A stretch of DNA of 28,244 nt from contig JAKSDL010000262.1 of the NCBI GenBank assembly GCA_022360105.1, positions 1-28,244 on the forward strand, written 5' to 3'. Origin of the DNA: Pseudomonadota bacterium (GTDB lineage Bacteria; SAR324; XYD2-FULL-50-16; JAHJRI01). Positions within the stretch are counted from its first letter, which is position 1, and each line of letters opens with the position of its first letter. The notes under the pieces are model-generated. The model was not told the origin of the DNA and made no database searches. It worked only from the letters and a program-made list of their open reading frames with translations. A program made the translations under genes and the position numbers. Shown here in pieces: positions 16,101 through 24,538 of the stretch.

Positions 16101-18032
16101 CTATTCTTTGATTTCCTCAAAATCAGCATCAACAACATCGTCAGAATCATCTTTGGATGATTTATCTGATTCTCCTTCAGGATTTTCTGCCTGTTCTCCT
16201 TCGGGAGTGGCACCTTGTTGCTGACCTTCGTTTGCCTTATAGAGGGTTTCAGACGCTTTGTGGAAAGCCTGGGTTAGTTTTTCGGTACCAGCTTTCAGGG
16301 CTTCAACATCTTCTCCTTCCAGGGCTGTTTTTAATTCGGCTATGGCTTCTTCGATGGCACTTTTCTCATCATCAGCCAACTTGTCGCCGCTTTCGCTGAG
16401 AATTTTCTCACATTGATAGACCAAGTTATCAGCCTGGTTTTTCTGATCAATAAATTCGCGTTTCGCTTTATCAGTTTCAGCGTATTGCTCAGCCTCATTT
16501 ACCATACGATCAATTTCGTCTTTGGAAAGACCGCTGGAAGTGGTGATCTGAATTTTCTGCTCCTTGCCGGTGCCCAGATCTTTTGCGGATACGTGAACAA
16601 TACCGTTTGCATCAATATCAAACGTTACTTCAATTTGAGGAACGCCCCTTGGAGCAGGTGGAATTCCAACCAGTTCGAAGCGACCCAGGGTTTTATTATC
16701 TGCCGCCATATCCCTTTCACCCTGCACAACATGGATACTCACTGCAGGTTGGTTGTCAGTTGCCGTGGAGAAGATCTGGCTTTTTTTGGTAGGAATAGTT
16801 GTATTTCTTTCGATGAGTCTTGTTGCGACACCACCCAGGGTTTCAATACCCAGTGAAAGCGGTGTGACGTCAAGCAGCAATACATCTTTTACGTCTCCGG
16901 TTAAGACTCCGCCTTGAATACCTGCACCAATGGCTACAACCTCATCCGGATTCACACCTTTATGCGGGGCCTTGCCAAAGAATTCCTGCACAGTCTCGGA
17001 GATTTTCGGCATACGTGTCATACCACCAACAAGGATAACATCACTGATATCACTTGTTGTAACGCCGGCATCTCTCAGTGCTGCCTTCATTGGATCCAGA
17101 CAGGCTTTGATCAGGTCGTCAACCAATTGCTCAAGTTTGGCCCTGGTGAGTTTTACGTTTAAATGTTTAGGACCGGATGCATCAGCTGTAATGAAGGGCA
17201 GGTTAATTTCTGTTTCAATTGAGGATGACAATTCATGTTTAGCTTTTTCTGCACCTTCCTTCAATCGTTGCAAAGCCATTTTGTCTTCACGGAGGTCGAT
17301 TCCATAATCCTTTTTAAACTCTTCAGCCAGGAAATCAATAATTCTCTGGTCGAAATCCTCACCACCCAGATGGGTATCACCATTGGTTGATTTAACTTCA
17401 AATACACCATCGCCGATTTCAAGGATAGAAACATCAAATGTTCCACCACCCAGGTCAAAAATGGCGATCAATTCTTCGTTCTTTTTATCCAATCCGTAAG
17501 CCAGGGCAGCAGCAGTTGGCTCATTGATTACTCGCAATACATTTAAGCCGGCAATTTTACCCGCATCTTTTGTTGCCTGACGTTGAGCGTCGTTAAAATA
17601 AGCGGGGCAGGTAATGACGGCGTCTTTAACCTCTTCTCCCAAATAGTCCTCAGCTGTCTGCTTCATCTTCTGCAGTACAAATGCTGAAATCTCCGCTGGG
17701 GAATATTGCTTTTCACCAATGTCAATTTGAGCTAAACCACTGGAAGCCTTTGAGATTTTATAGCTCAATGTTCCCATATCTTCTTTTACAGTCGCGGCAT
17801 CGAATTGCCGACCGATTAAACGCTTGGCCGCATAAATAGTCCGGTCCGGATTGGTTATAGCCTGTCGTCTCGCGACCTGGCCTACAAGCCTTTCTCCTGA
17901 GTCGGTAAATGCAACAACAGACGGAGTTGTTCTGGCTCCTTCAGAGTTGGTTATGACTTTAGGGTCTCCCCCTTCCATGACCGCAACGCAAGAGTTTGTG
18001 GTCCCCAAATCAATTCCGATGACTTTTCCCAT
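16101..18032 (-). CDS. dnaK: Molecular chaperone DnaK (Hsp70)
   Basis: This is the ATP-dependent Hsp70 of the cytoplasm. The nucleotide-binding domain begins [17 protein letters not shown], contains the [14 protein letters not shown] phosphate loop and [10 protein letters not shown], and leads through the linker [19 protein letters not shown] to the substrate-binding domain. The lid ends in an acidic tail, [13 protein letters not shown]. The frame extends to a TTG at 18044, but ATG at 18032 gives the classical [12 protein letters not shown] start. GGAG sits five bases upstream of it, so I take 643 residues. It follows grpE by 61 bases. It is probably expressed from the HrcA-controlled promoter far upstream, with no second CIRCE seen here. 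Confidence 0.98.
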   Translation of the reverse strand: MGKVIGIDLGTTNSCVAVMEGGDPKVITNSEGARTTPSVVAFTDSGERLVGQVARRQAITNPDRTIYAAKRLIGRQFDAATVKEDMGTLSYKISKASSGLAQIDIGEKQYSPAEISAFVLQKMKQTAEDYLGEEVKDAVITCPAYFNDAQRQATKDAGKIAGLNVLRVINEPTAAALAYGLDKKNEELIAIFDLGGGTFDVSILEIGDGVFEVKSTNGDTHLGGEDFDQRIIDFLAEEFKKDYGIDLREDKMALQRLKEGAEKAKHELSSSIETEINLPFITADASGPKHLNVKLTRAKLEQLVDDLIKACLDPMKAALRDAGVTTSDISDVILVGGMTRMPKISETVQEFFGKAPHKGVNPDEVVAIGAGIQGGVLTGDVKDVLLLDVTPLSLGIETLGGVATRLIERNTTIPTKKSQIFSTATDNQPAVSIHVVQGERDMAADNKTLGRFELVGIPPAPRGVPQIEVTFDIDANGIVHVSAKDLGTGKEQKIQITTSSGLSKDEIDRMVNEAEQYAETDKAKREFIDQKNQADNLVYQCEKILSESGDKLADDEKSAIEEAIAELKTALEGEDVEALKAGTEKLTQAFHKASETLYKANEGQQQGATPEGEQAENPEGESDKSSKDDSDDVVDADFEEIKE

Positions 18033-18093
18033 TGGTTTCTCCAAATTTGTTAATTTATCAATAAGAATTCAAATTTCAATGATTTACAGCTTG

Positions 18094-18765
18094 TTACTTC
18101 TTTTTTGCAACTTGAACCATCGCCGGCCTGATCACCCGGTCATGAAGAAAGTAACCGGCTTGAAACACCTCGGCTATGTGATCCGGTTCAATCTCATCAG
18201 TTTCAATGACACCCATTGCTTCATGCTTGTTTGGATCGAACGGTTCTCCTTTGGGGTAGACTCGTTCAATATTATTCTGCTTTAGTGCCTCAAACAACTG
18301 TTGCTGCACCATTTCTACCCCTCTCACAAATTCCTTTAATTGTTCATTTTCTTCCTCTTTGGCCTGAACCAAAGCTCTTTCCAGATTATCCAACCCGGTG
18401 ATGATATTCAAAGCCAGTGGTTGACTGGCAAACTTGATTCGAGATTGCATCTCCTGGGTCGTCCGTTTTTTATAATTCTCAAATTCTGCGGCCAAACGCA
18501 TGAATTTGTCATCCTTGTCTGCTAGTTCTTTTTTGTATTTGGTTTCCAAAAGCTCAAGTGTCTCCTCTGGCTCTTCTTCCGGGGAATCCTCTGCAGTTTC
18601 TGCCTCATCGGCTGCCTTGTCTTCTGCGACTGTTTCTGACTCGGAAGCTTCTAAATCTTCACCATCAATGGTTACATCTACTTCAGGAGCCTTCCCGTTG
18701 ATTGACTCTTCAGCAGCAACACTGTTTTCCGATTTATCTGCCTTCTGAGTAGATTCTTGACTCAT
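18094..18765 (-). CDS. grpE: Nucleotide-exchange factor GrpE
   Basis: GrpE releases ADP from DnaK and so resets its client cycle. The N-terminal 85 residues are acidic and low-complexity. The long helix and beta-rich head follow, with the signature YFLHDRVIRPAMVQVAK near the C-terminus. The frame opens at a GTG (18777), but GGAGG (18775-18771) lies inside those first codons. It points to the ATG at 18765, giving 223 residues beginning MSQESTQKAD. It sits 191 bases after hrcA, a gap that carries a hairpin and U-run. The order hrcA-grpE-dnaK-dnaJ is the common bacterial class I heat-shock operon. Confidence 0.96.
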   Translation of the reverse strand: MSQESTQKADKSENSVAAEESINGKAPEVDVTIDGEDLEASESETVAEDKAADEAETAEDSPEEEPEETLELLETKYKKELADKDDKFMRLAAEFENYKKRTTQEMQSRIKFASQPLALNIITGLDNLERALVQAKEEENEQLKEFVRGVEMVQQQLFEALKQNNIERVYPKGEPFDPNKHEAMGVIETDEIEPDHIAEVFQAGYFLHDRVIRPAMVQVAKKK

Positions 18766-18831
18766 TATTTCCTCCACTGATTCCTAATGTTTTTGCTGGT
18801 TAAAAATGTTCGTATTAGTCATTAAGACTTT

Positions 18832-18868
18832 AAAAACAAAAAAAGAACTGTAATACGTCAGTATTACA
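18832..18868 (-). terminator. Hairpin plus U-run between hrcA and grpE (attenuator-like)
   Basis: On the minus strand an 8-bp stem, TGTAATAC-TGAC-GTATTACA (18868-18849), is followed by GTTC and a T-rich run (18844-18832). The stem is AT-rich, so termination may be partial. Because grpE-dnaK-dnaJ lie downstream on the same strand, this looks like an attenuator or a terminator of a hrcA-only transcript. Confidence 0.6.
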
Positions 18869-18968
18869 ATTCAAATCGAGTATTTCAATAGAAAACCCGG
18901 TATGTCGTTTACCTATGCTTTCTATTTGTTAGAATGCAAGCCTGTGTTTGTTTTCTTATGAAGATGCC

Positions 18969-20024
18969 TTAATTGTTATCCAGAAACCGGCTCAATGAAA
19001 ATGAAAGTTTTTCGGTCGAATACTGGATAGCGGTAATTACATTTGGATAATTTATACGAGTGGGGCCGACGATTCCAATGCTACCCAACATATATCCTTG
19101 ATTCCCGTAAGTTCCGGCGATGACGCTGCAGGTGATTAGGCCGTTATCCTGGTTTTCGGCTCCAATGTTGATTTTTAACCCTTCGTTATCCATTGCTTCA
19201 ATCATAAAGTCTGTCAGACTGGTCTTCTCTTCAAATACCTTATACACAGCCATTAACTTGTTCTGATCATTAAATTCGGGATAACTGCACATCTTGGATC
19301 GACCTGAGATGAAGAGTTCTCCGTGCGAATCAATGTCAAAAGCCTTTTTCCCCAATCGAATGGTTTGAATGATAAACGGATCGTATTCCTCTTTGGTTTT
19401 GGACAGCTTATCGACCAGATTTTTCCGAATTTGTGCAATCGATTTGCCTTCAAAAAGTTCAAGCAGAATAACTGCCATTTTGTTAAGGTCTTCCTGGTCA
19501 GGGCAGGTACGAAGATGAATCACCTTGTTGTGAACCATACCAATCTGAGTAACGATCACCACCAGAATCTGCTTATCGCTCAATTTTACCAATTGCAATT
19601 GCTTTAATCTTGAGGCTGAAAATTTGGGTGAGATCACAATCCCGGCACAATTGGTTAAAGAAGATAACTCTTTGGTGGCATCCAGCAAAATATCTTCTAA
19701 TCGATTGTGCTGAGTGAGTTCTTCTCCTTCCACCTGATCAATGTATTGATCCGGAGAGGAGGAATTTGACTGGGTAACCAATTTATTAATGTAGTATCGA
19801 TATCCGGCATCTGTCGGAATTCTGCCGGCAGAGGTGTGAGGCTGTTCAATAAAGCCCATGTCTGAAAGATCGGACATGACATTTCGGATTGTCGCCGGTG
19901 ACAGTTTCTGCTTCAGCACTTTCGACAACATCCTGGAACCAATTGGTTCGGCATTTTTTATAAAATGAACAATAATCTTTTCAAGAATTTCTTCTGTACG
20001 TGGATCCATACTCAATCTAAACAA
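18969..20024 (-). CDS. hrcA: Heat-inducible transcription repressor HrcA
   Basis: HrcA binds CIRCE operators and, with GroEL's help, represses class I heat-shock genes. The 351-residue protein has an N-terminal winged helix (about 8-70) with GSRMLSKVL and SPATIRNVMSDLSDMGFI. HTSAGRIPTDAGYRYYI, the family hallmark, comes next (about 70-86), then the dimerisation domain with a C-terminal IGIVGPTRINYPNVI motif. The TTG at 20024 has AGGGA five to ten bases upstream. An ATG at 20009 would give 346 residues and has a poorer ribosome site, so the start is unresolved. A perfect CIRCE lies 58 bases upstream, so HrcA represses its own operon. Confidence 0.97.
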   Translation of the reverse strand: MFRLSMDPRTEEILEKIIVHFIKNAEPIGSRMLSKVLKQKLSPATIRNVMSDLSDMGFIEQPHTSAGRIPTDAGYRYYINKLVTQSNSSSPDQYIDQVEGEELTQHNRLEDILLDATKELSSLTNCAGIVISPKFSASRLKQLQLVKLSDKQILVVIVTQIGMVHNKVIHLRTCPDQEDLNKMAVILLELFEGKSIAQIRKNLVDKLSKTKEEYDPFIIQTIRLGKKAFDIDSHGELFISGRSKMCSYPEFNDQNKLMAVYKVFEEKTSLTDFMIEAMDNEGLKINIGAENQDNGLITCSVIAGTYGNQGYMLGSIGIVGPTRINYPNVITAIQYSTEKLSFSLSRFLDNN

Positions 20025-20081
20025 GACGTTCCCTGATAAATCAAGGAATTATAATATTTAGCTTTTAAATCAGAACAGGTT

Positions 20082-20108
20082 TTAGCACTCGCTTACTATG
20101 AGTGCTAA
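20082..20108 (-). promoter_or_regulatory. CIRCE operator (HrcA binding site)
   Basis: TTAGCACTC (20082-20090), nine bases, GAGTGCTAA (20100-20108): a perfect match to the CIRCE consensus. It directly abuts the -10 box of the hrcA promoter, so bound HrcA would cover the transcription start. Confidence 0.97.
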
Positions 20109-20137
20109 TATTTATCACTATTTTAAGATGCTGTCAA
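20109..20137 (-). promoter_or_regulatory. Sigma-70-type promoter of hrcA-grpE-dnaK-dnaJ
   Basis: On the minus strand TTGACA (20137-20132), a spacer of exactly 17 bases and TAAATA (20114-20109) form a near-consensus promoter. The CIRCE element begins at the next base. Confidence 0.88.
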
Positions 20138-20299
20138 TTCACTTATCGCGCCACAGACTTGATCTAGAGGCGTTGCGCACAATCGGAAGACATCAATCCA
20201 CGGTTCCGAATGTAAAGGCAAACGGAATGCTTAGCATGCCTTAAATCAAGTATAACCAAAAACCGGGGGTGAAATCAATTTCACAGCGATAACAGGTGA

Positions 20300-21046
20300 T
20301 TACTGGACTGAGATGCGAATTGATTCCGGGAATGCCATATTTGCAATTGCCTTTTGAAGTCGTAAGGCAGAGGGGGCTGTTAATTGCCTTTGGTAGGTTG
20401 AAGATCCGTTTTCAGACAGAATTTGCAAGGGAGTAATATTAACCAGGTAAAGATTTTTTTGTGATAACATGCCGATAAATCTATCCACAAAGCTTTCCAA
20501 CTGCTCTTGGTCGTTTGCTGATACCTTAAAACTGAAAAACCTGTTGATATCTTCATCAGGCTTATCCCCTGTTATTTCGGGAGTAAATGGTGTTAATTTG
20601 TTGACTCTGAATTTGTCCGTCCCAATTTTTTTCGCTGCAGACAGATCGACCAACATACCAACAAAAGCAGTATTTAATGGTTCCACACTTCTTAATTGGA
20701 TTAACGAGCCTTCAACTGTAAGGATTTGAACGAACAATTGTTGATTATCCTCAGTGTGTTGAGGTGTTCCGATCAAAACGCCATATGATAATTGGTTCAG
20801 TCTACCTTTTTTAGATTTTCCCGGAAATTTTACAGGAATTTGGTTTGCATCCTTTTCAATCATAATGAGTTCGGAATGATGACTCCAGATGTTTTCACCT
20901 TTTGCGGCAAAACACTGGTGAATTTTCCAGGAAGCATTATCAAATTCAAGCACGACGATATCCGGCGTGTCAGATTTTTTGCAGATAAACGCCAGTTGTC
21001 CGCAATTGTTGCAGAAAAAGGGAACAAACATATCCTGATTTTGCAT
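20300..21046 (-). CDS. Unknown protein with a C-terminal S10-like domain
   Basis: This 248-residue protein has no family I recognise over its full length. The N-terminus holds CNNCG (12-16) and further cysteines at 22 and 45, a possible partial zinc site. Residues about 85-150 look beta-rich, like an OB or barrel fold. The last 80 residues follow the beta-alpha-beta-beta-alpha-beta order of ribosomal protein S10/NusE. FFSFKVSAND and a helix are followed by LYLVNITPL, which aligns with the S10 strand ending in GPIPLP. YQRQLTAPS, a helix, MAFPESIRISVQ and the end of the protein follow, like S10's LDLPAGVDVQI. This is similarity by eye. AAGGA is well placed for the ATG. It is upstream of the hrcA promoter, so not dependent on HrcA. 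Confidence 0.6.
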   Translation of the reverse strand: MQNQDMFVPFFCNNCGQLAFICKKSDTPDIVVLEFDNASWKIHQCFAAKGENIWSHHSELIMIEKDANQIPVKFPGKSKKGRLNQLSYGVLIGTPQHTEDNQQLFVQILTVEGSLIQLRSVEPLNTAFVGMLVDLSAAKKIGTDKFRVNKLTPFTPEITGDKPDEDINRFFSFKVSANDQEQLESFVDRFIGMLSQKNLYLVNITPLQILSENGSSTYQRQLTAPSALRLQKAIANMAFPESIRISVQ

Positions 21047-21113
21047 ATCGGTCCTTAAATGTAAGAAATTTAGGAGCTTTGGATCTTTTTCAATGTAATC
21101 TCAATTGGATTTT

Positions 21114-21137
21114 TTGACAATAGGAGATATAGTACAA
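21114..21137 (+). promoter_or_regulatory. Weak promoter candidate for the DtxR-family gene
   Basis: TTGACA (21114-21119) is followed by AT-rich sequence. TACAAT is only 13 bases away, and the 17-base position reads ATAAAA. The spacing is therefore poor and the call tentative. Confidence 0.3.
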
Positions 21138-21267
21138 TAAAACCGTTCGAATTCTGTGTTGATCTGAAAAAATAAAATCTGCTTGAAACAATTGAATTTT
21201 TTTAAAAATCAGATTAAAAACAACTAACACAAACCAAAAGCCTGTCAATTCATCGAGGTATCAAAAA

Positions 21268-21939
21268 TTGATAAAAGAAAGAAAATCGGTTGTTGTCGAA
21301 GAATATCTTCAGGTAATCTATTCGTTGCTGGCCGATCAGAAGCCTGTCAAAGCGGTTACCCTGACAAAATGGCTGAAAAGCAGTCCTTCAACTGTGCATG
21401 CTACACTTTCCAGGTTGCAAAGGGATAAGTTAGTCAAAGTGAACAAAAAGAAGGAGATTAACTTAACCGCGAAAGGTCTCGAAAAAGCTGAAACTCTTAC
21501 CAGACGCCACAGGCTGGTAGAGGCTTTTTTATGCGACAAGCTGGGAATTTCCTGGCATGAAGTGCACAAACATGCCCATGTCCTGGAACACGGACTGACA
21601 CCATTGGTTGAAGAAAAACTAGCAGAGTTTTTAGATTTTCCTCAATCCTGTCCTCATGGGACACCTTTACCTGGTGTTACGGATTTTTTACCCAAAAATA
21701 CAGTTGCCTTGGACGAGTGTGAACCCGGGGATGAGATTGAAATAGTCAACATTGGTGAAGCACTGGAAGAATCACTGGATTTGATGAAATTTCTGCAAGA
21801 CAAATCGATAAAGCCAGGGAAAAGACATAGTGTCAAAGAAAAAACGGATATCACTAAGACAATTGTTTTAGAATACCAGGATGATACCGCAACACTCACC
21901 TACGATATAGCTCAAAAAATCGGTGCAGTGAAATGCTAA
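21268..21939 (+). CDS. DtxR/MntR-family metal-dependent transcription regulator
   Basis: This 223-residue regulator has an N-terminal winged helix (about 5-70, with KSSPSTVHATLSRL as recognition region). A metal-binding dimerisation domain (about 75-140) follows, containing RRHRLVEAFL, EVHKHAHVLEHGL and CPHGTPLPG. Candidate metal ligands are His81, Glu98, His100, Glu107, His108, Cys128 and His130. A C-terminal FeoA/SH3-like domain (about 145-218) is present. Such proteins sense Fe(II) or Mn(II) and repress uptake genes. Which metal applies here is not decidable by eye. The start TTG (21268) has GAGG nine bases upstream. No iron or manganese transporter is within the window, so it probably acts on distant genes. 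Confidence 0.88.
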   Translation: MIKERKSVVVEEYLQVIYSLLADQKPVKAVTLTKWLKSSPSTVHATLSRLQRDKLVKVNKKKEINLTAKGLEKAETLTRRHRLVEAFLCDKLGISWHEVHKHAHVLEHGLTPLVEEKLAEFLDFPQSCPHGTPLPGVTDFLPKNTVALDECEPGDEIEIVNIGEALEESLDLMKFLQDKSIKPGKRHSVKEKTDITKTIVLEYQDDTATLTYDIAQKIGAVKC

Positions 21940-21940
21940 G

Positions 21941-21975
21941 AGTATGATCAGACCGTGAAGCAATCTGATCATACT
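21941..21975. terminator. Shared hairpin between convergent genes
   Basis: AGTATGATCAGA (21941-21952) and TCTGATCATACT (21964-21975) form a perfect 12-bp stem with an 11-base loop. It lies two bases past the regulator stop and 13 bases before the mtnP stop. Neither side has a good T-run, so it may mark 3' ends by a Rho-linked or processing route. Confidence 0.6.
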
Positions 21976-21988
21976 AAACCTCTCCTAC

Positions 21989-22843
21989 CTACAGATACTT
22001 GCCAACTATTATTTCCAGGTCTTTTTTGACTTGCTCCGGAATCATGTCGGGTTGAGTCAAAATAGCACCTTGAAGGGAGCTCTGATCCTGACAGACTGGG
22101 GATTTAGGCTGGAAATCCTTCAATAAAATTTTGAGGATTGCTTTGGTATTTGTCACATTTTTTCTCATCACTTCGAGAATGGCGTCCACAGAAACCTCTT
22201 CTTCAGATTCATGCCAGCAGTCATAGTCAGTTGCCAGGGCAATAGTGGAAAAGCAGAATTCTGCTTCCCTGGAAAGCTTTGCTTCCTGCAGGTTAGTCAT
22301 TCCAATAACCGAGGCTCCCAACGTTCGATACATCTCGGATTCCGCCCTGGTAGAAAACATGGGACCTTCCATGCACATAAAAGTACCGCCTTTGTGACAG
22401 GTCACGCCTACCTCTTCTGCAGCTTTTGCTATCTCTTCCGAAAGGTGTTTGCAGGTAGGGTCGCCGAATTGCAGGTGAGCAACCAATCCGTTGCCAAAAA
22501 AAGTAGAGGGTCGGTCTTTGGTTCGATCGATAAACTGATCAGTCAGTACGATATGACCCGGTACGATTTCCTCCCTCAGGCTTCCGACTGCGCTGATAGC
22601 GATTAAATGAGTAACTCCTAAGGATTTCATTCCCCAGATATTGGCCCTGTAGTTTATTTCTGAGGGTAAAAAACGATGTCCTTTACCATGTCTAGGCAGA
22701 AAGACGACATCTTTGCCTTCGAGATTGCCGGTCACAAATTCATCAGAAGGTTTTCCAAAAGGAGTGTCAATAGTCAGGTTTTTGACGTCCTTAATTCCTT
22801 CAATTTCATATAGTCCACTTCCGCCAATAATACCGAATTTCAT
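21989..22843 (-). CDS. mtnP: S-methyl-5'-thioadenosine phosphorylase
   Basis: This enzyme cleaves 5'-methylthioadenosine with phosphate to adenine and 5-methylthioribose-1-phosphate, the first step of methionine salvage. The phosphate-binding loop is in GIIGGSGLY (4-12), and PRHGKGH (about 51-57) is the second phosphate motif. The substrate block MEGPMFSTRAE, followed by GMTNLQEAKLSREAE and TDYDCWH, is typical of MTAP rather than of PNP. Length (284) is normal. AAAGGA stands about seven bases before the ATG at 22843. It converges with the metalloregulator gene. No other methionine-salvage gene is present in the window. Confidence 0.95.
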   Translation of the reverse strand: MKFGIIGGSGLYEIEGIKDVKNLTIDTPFGKPSDEFVTGNLEGKDVVFLPRHGKGHRFLPSEINYRANIWGMKSLGVTHLIAISAVGSLREEIVPGHIVLTDQFIDRTKDRPSTFFGNGLVAHLQFGDPTCKHLSEEIAKAAEEVGVTCHKGGTFMCMEGPMFSTRAESEMYRTLGASVIGMTNLQEAKLSREAEFCFSTIALATDYDCWHESEEEVSVDAILEVMRKNVTNTKAILKILLKDFQPKSPVCQDQSSLQGAILTQPDMIPEQVKKDLEIIVGKYL

Positions 22844-23157
22844 AAGTTATCCTTTTTCTGGGGGTTGCTTCAATCAGGCTGTAGTGATCAATTTTAGTTT
22901 CATATCGATGGTGATTTTGAATTTCACTTAAACACTATTGGCTATTTTTGTAAACCCGCTGTTTTTTATACCATTCGTTGTTTGAATCGCTTGTTATCAA
23001 CCCTGCTTTTGCAAAGCACATTTGAGCTTGACACTTGTGAGACAGAGACGATTTATATATGCTTTACGCTTACCTGCAATTTGCCGGCACTTTGGTGCTA
23101 CAGATCCGAAACAAATATCGAAGACACGTCTTTTACAGTTATCACATACGGAACAAC
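22844..23157. other. 314-base divergent region between mtnP and tyrS
   Basis: It holds the mtnP ribosome binding site at the left end and the tyrS promoter at 23028-23057. From that promoter a leader of about 95 bases precedes the tyrS ATG. I searched the leader by eye for T-box elements and saw none. It contains two small stems, GCAC-TTTG-GTGC and AAGAC-AC-GTCTT. No other gene is visible. Confidence 0.5.
23028..23057 (+). promoter_or_regulatory. Promoter of tyrS
   Basis: TTGACA (23028-23033) is perfect. The AT-rich -10 region ATTTATATAT begins 17 bases later, and TTTATA (23052-23057) gives an 18-base spacing. Transcription would start near 23063, which argues against the upstream ATG at 23059 being the tyrS start. 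Confidence 0.7.
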
Positions 23158-24429
23158 ATGGAATTATTTGAAGAGCTTGAATTAAGAGGTTATATCGATC
23201 GAATTACCCACGATGAATTAAAAGACAAAATAAACCAGGGTGGAATGACCTTTTATGTTGGCTACGACCCCACCGCGGACAGTCTGCATGTCGGCCATTT
23301 TGCCATGTCCAATTTGCAAAGAATACTGCAGAAACATGGACACAAACCAATCGGACTTATGGGCGGTGGTACAGGTATGATCGGTGATCCGGGTGGAAGA
23401 AGCTCTGAGAGAAATCTCCTGTCTCAGGAAGAGATTGAAGTTAACATTGATGGTATTAAATCCCAATTATCAAAATTTCTCGAATTTGAAGCAGGAAATA
23501 AGGCAACCATCGTCAATAACTACGACTGGCTTTCCAAGCTGGAGTTGATCGACTTTTTAAGGGATATCGGTAAGCATTTTTCGGTAAATGCCATGATCAA
23601 CCGTGATTCGGTTAAAAGTAGACTGGATCGGGAAGGAGAAGGCATTTCCTACACTGAATTTAGTTACATGCTATTACAGGCGTATGATTTTTACCAGCTT
23701 TGCAAAAATAATGATTGTACATTGCAATTAGGCGGTTCCGACCAATGGGGCAATATCGTTTCCGGTATAGATCTGACTAGAAGATTGCTCAACAGGCAAC
23801 TATACGGGCTCACCATTCCATTAATCACCAAAGCGGATGGAAACAAATTCGGTAAGTCGGAAACCGGCACGGTCTGGCTGTCAGCAGAAAAAACATCACC
23901 ATATGAATTTTACCAGTTTTTTCTAAATCAGGCAGACGAAGATGTGATTCGCTTTCTTAAAGTATTCACTGAGGTTTCACTGGATGAAATCGCGGAGTTG
24001 GAAGCATCTGTCAAGAATGAGCCGCATCGAAGACTTGCTCAAAAGAGACTTGCCGAGGAAGTAACCAGGGTGGTGCACGGTCAGGCTGCTTTGGACGGAG
24101 CAATAAAAGCCTCACGGGCACTTTTTGGTGAGAAAATCGAAAATCTGGATGACACGCTGATCTCCCAGATATTCAAGGATGTGCCTTCCACCAAGATGGA
24201 AAAAAACAGACTGACAGACGGTATCAGCCTGATTGATGCCCTGGTGGAAACAGGTGCCAGTAAATCCAAAGGACAGGCTAGAAAACTGATTGAATCCGGA
24301 GGAGCCTACGTGAACAATGAAAGTCAGAAGAATATCGATTATCGATTGACGCAGTCTGATATGGCTTCAAACTCATTTATGATTATCAGATCCGGTAAAA
24401 AGAACTATCGTCTGTTAAGTTTTGAATAG
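23158..24429 (+). CDS. tyrS: Tyrosyl-tRNA synthetase
   Basis: It charges tRNA-Tyr with tyrosine. It is a class I synthetase with HVGH (44-47) as the HIGH signature and KFGKS (230-234) as the KMSKS loop. FYVGYDPTADSLHVGH, GGSDQWGNIVSG and a C-terminal S4 RNA-binding domain (about 355-420) are as in the family. The open frame extends to an ATG at 23059. That would lie before or at the transcription start predicted by the promoter at 23028, and the extra 33 residues are not family-like. ATG at 23158 gives 423 residues, the usual length. Its GGA is weak. The next gene, dut, lies 109 bases downstream. Confidence 0.97.
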   Translation: MELFEELELRGYIDRITHDELKDKINQGGMTFYVGYDPTADSLHVGHFAMSNLQRILQKHGHKPIGLMGGGTGMIGDPGGRSSERNLLSQEEIEVNIDGIKSQLSKFLEFEAGNKATIVNNYDWLSKLELIDFLRDIGKHFSVNAMINRDSVKSRLDREGEGISYTEFSYMLLQAYDFYQLCKNNDCTLQLGGSDQWGNIVSGIDLTRRLLNRQLYGLTIPLITKADGNKFGKSETGTVWLSAEKTSPYEFYQFFLNQADEDVIRFLKVFTEVSLDEIAELEASVKNEPHRRLAQKRLAEEVTRVVHGQAALDGAIKASRALFGEKIENLDDTLISQIFKDVPSTKMEKNRLTDGISLIDALVETGASKSKGQARKLIESGGAYVNNESQKNIDYRLTQSDMASNSFMIIRSGKKNYRLLSFE

Positions 24430-24538
24430 ATCTCGGTGAATATTCCTGAGGTTTTGCATCAGGCTGTGAATCCTGTACATCTTCTTTTATATAATAAAAT
24501 CATTCGCCCTTAAATATATCTGATCAACTTAATTCGCT

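Noticed and set aside
18033..18044. TTG start of dnaK at 18044
   Set aside because: GGAG lies within this extension and ATG 18032 gives the universal [12 protein letters not shown] start.
18766..18777. GTG start of grpE at 18777
   Set aside because: The GGAGG ribosome binding site lies within these codons and points to the ATG at 18765.
23059..23157. N-terminal extension of tyrS by 33 residues
   Set aside because: The ATG at 23059 lies at or before the predicted transcription start, and the extra residues do not match the tyrosyl-tRNA synthetase family; ATG 23158 gives the usual N-terminus.
23063..23157. T-box or riboswitch in the tyrS leader
   Set aside because: The leader is only about 95 bases and shows no T-box consensus, specifier hairpin or terminator/antiterminator pair, only two very short stems.
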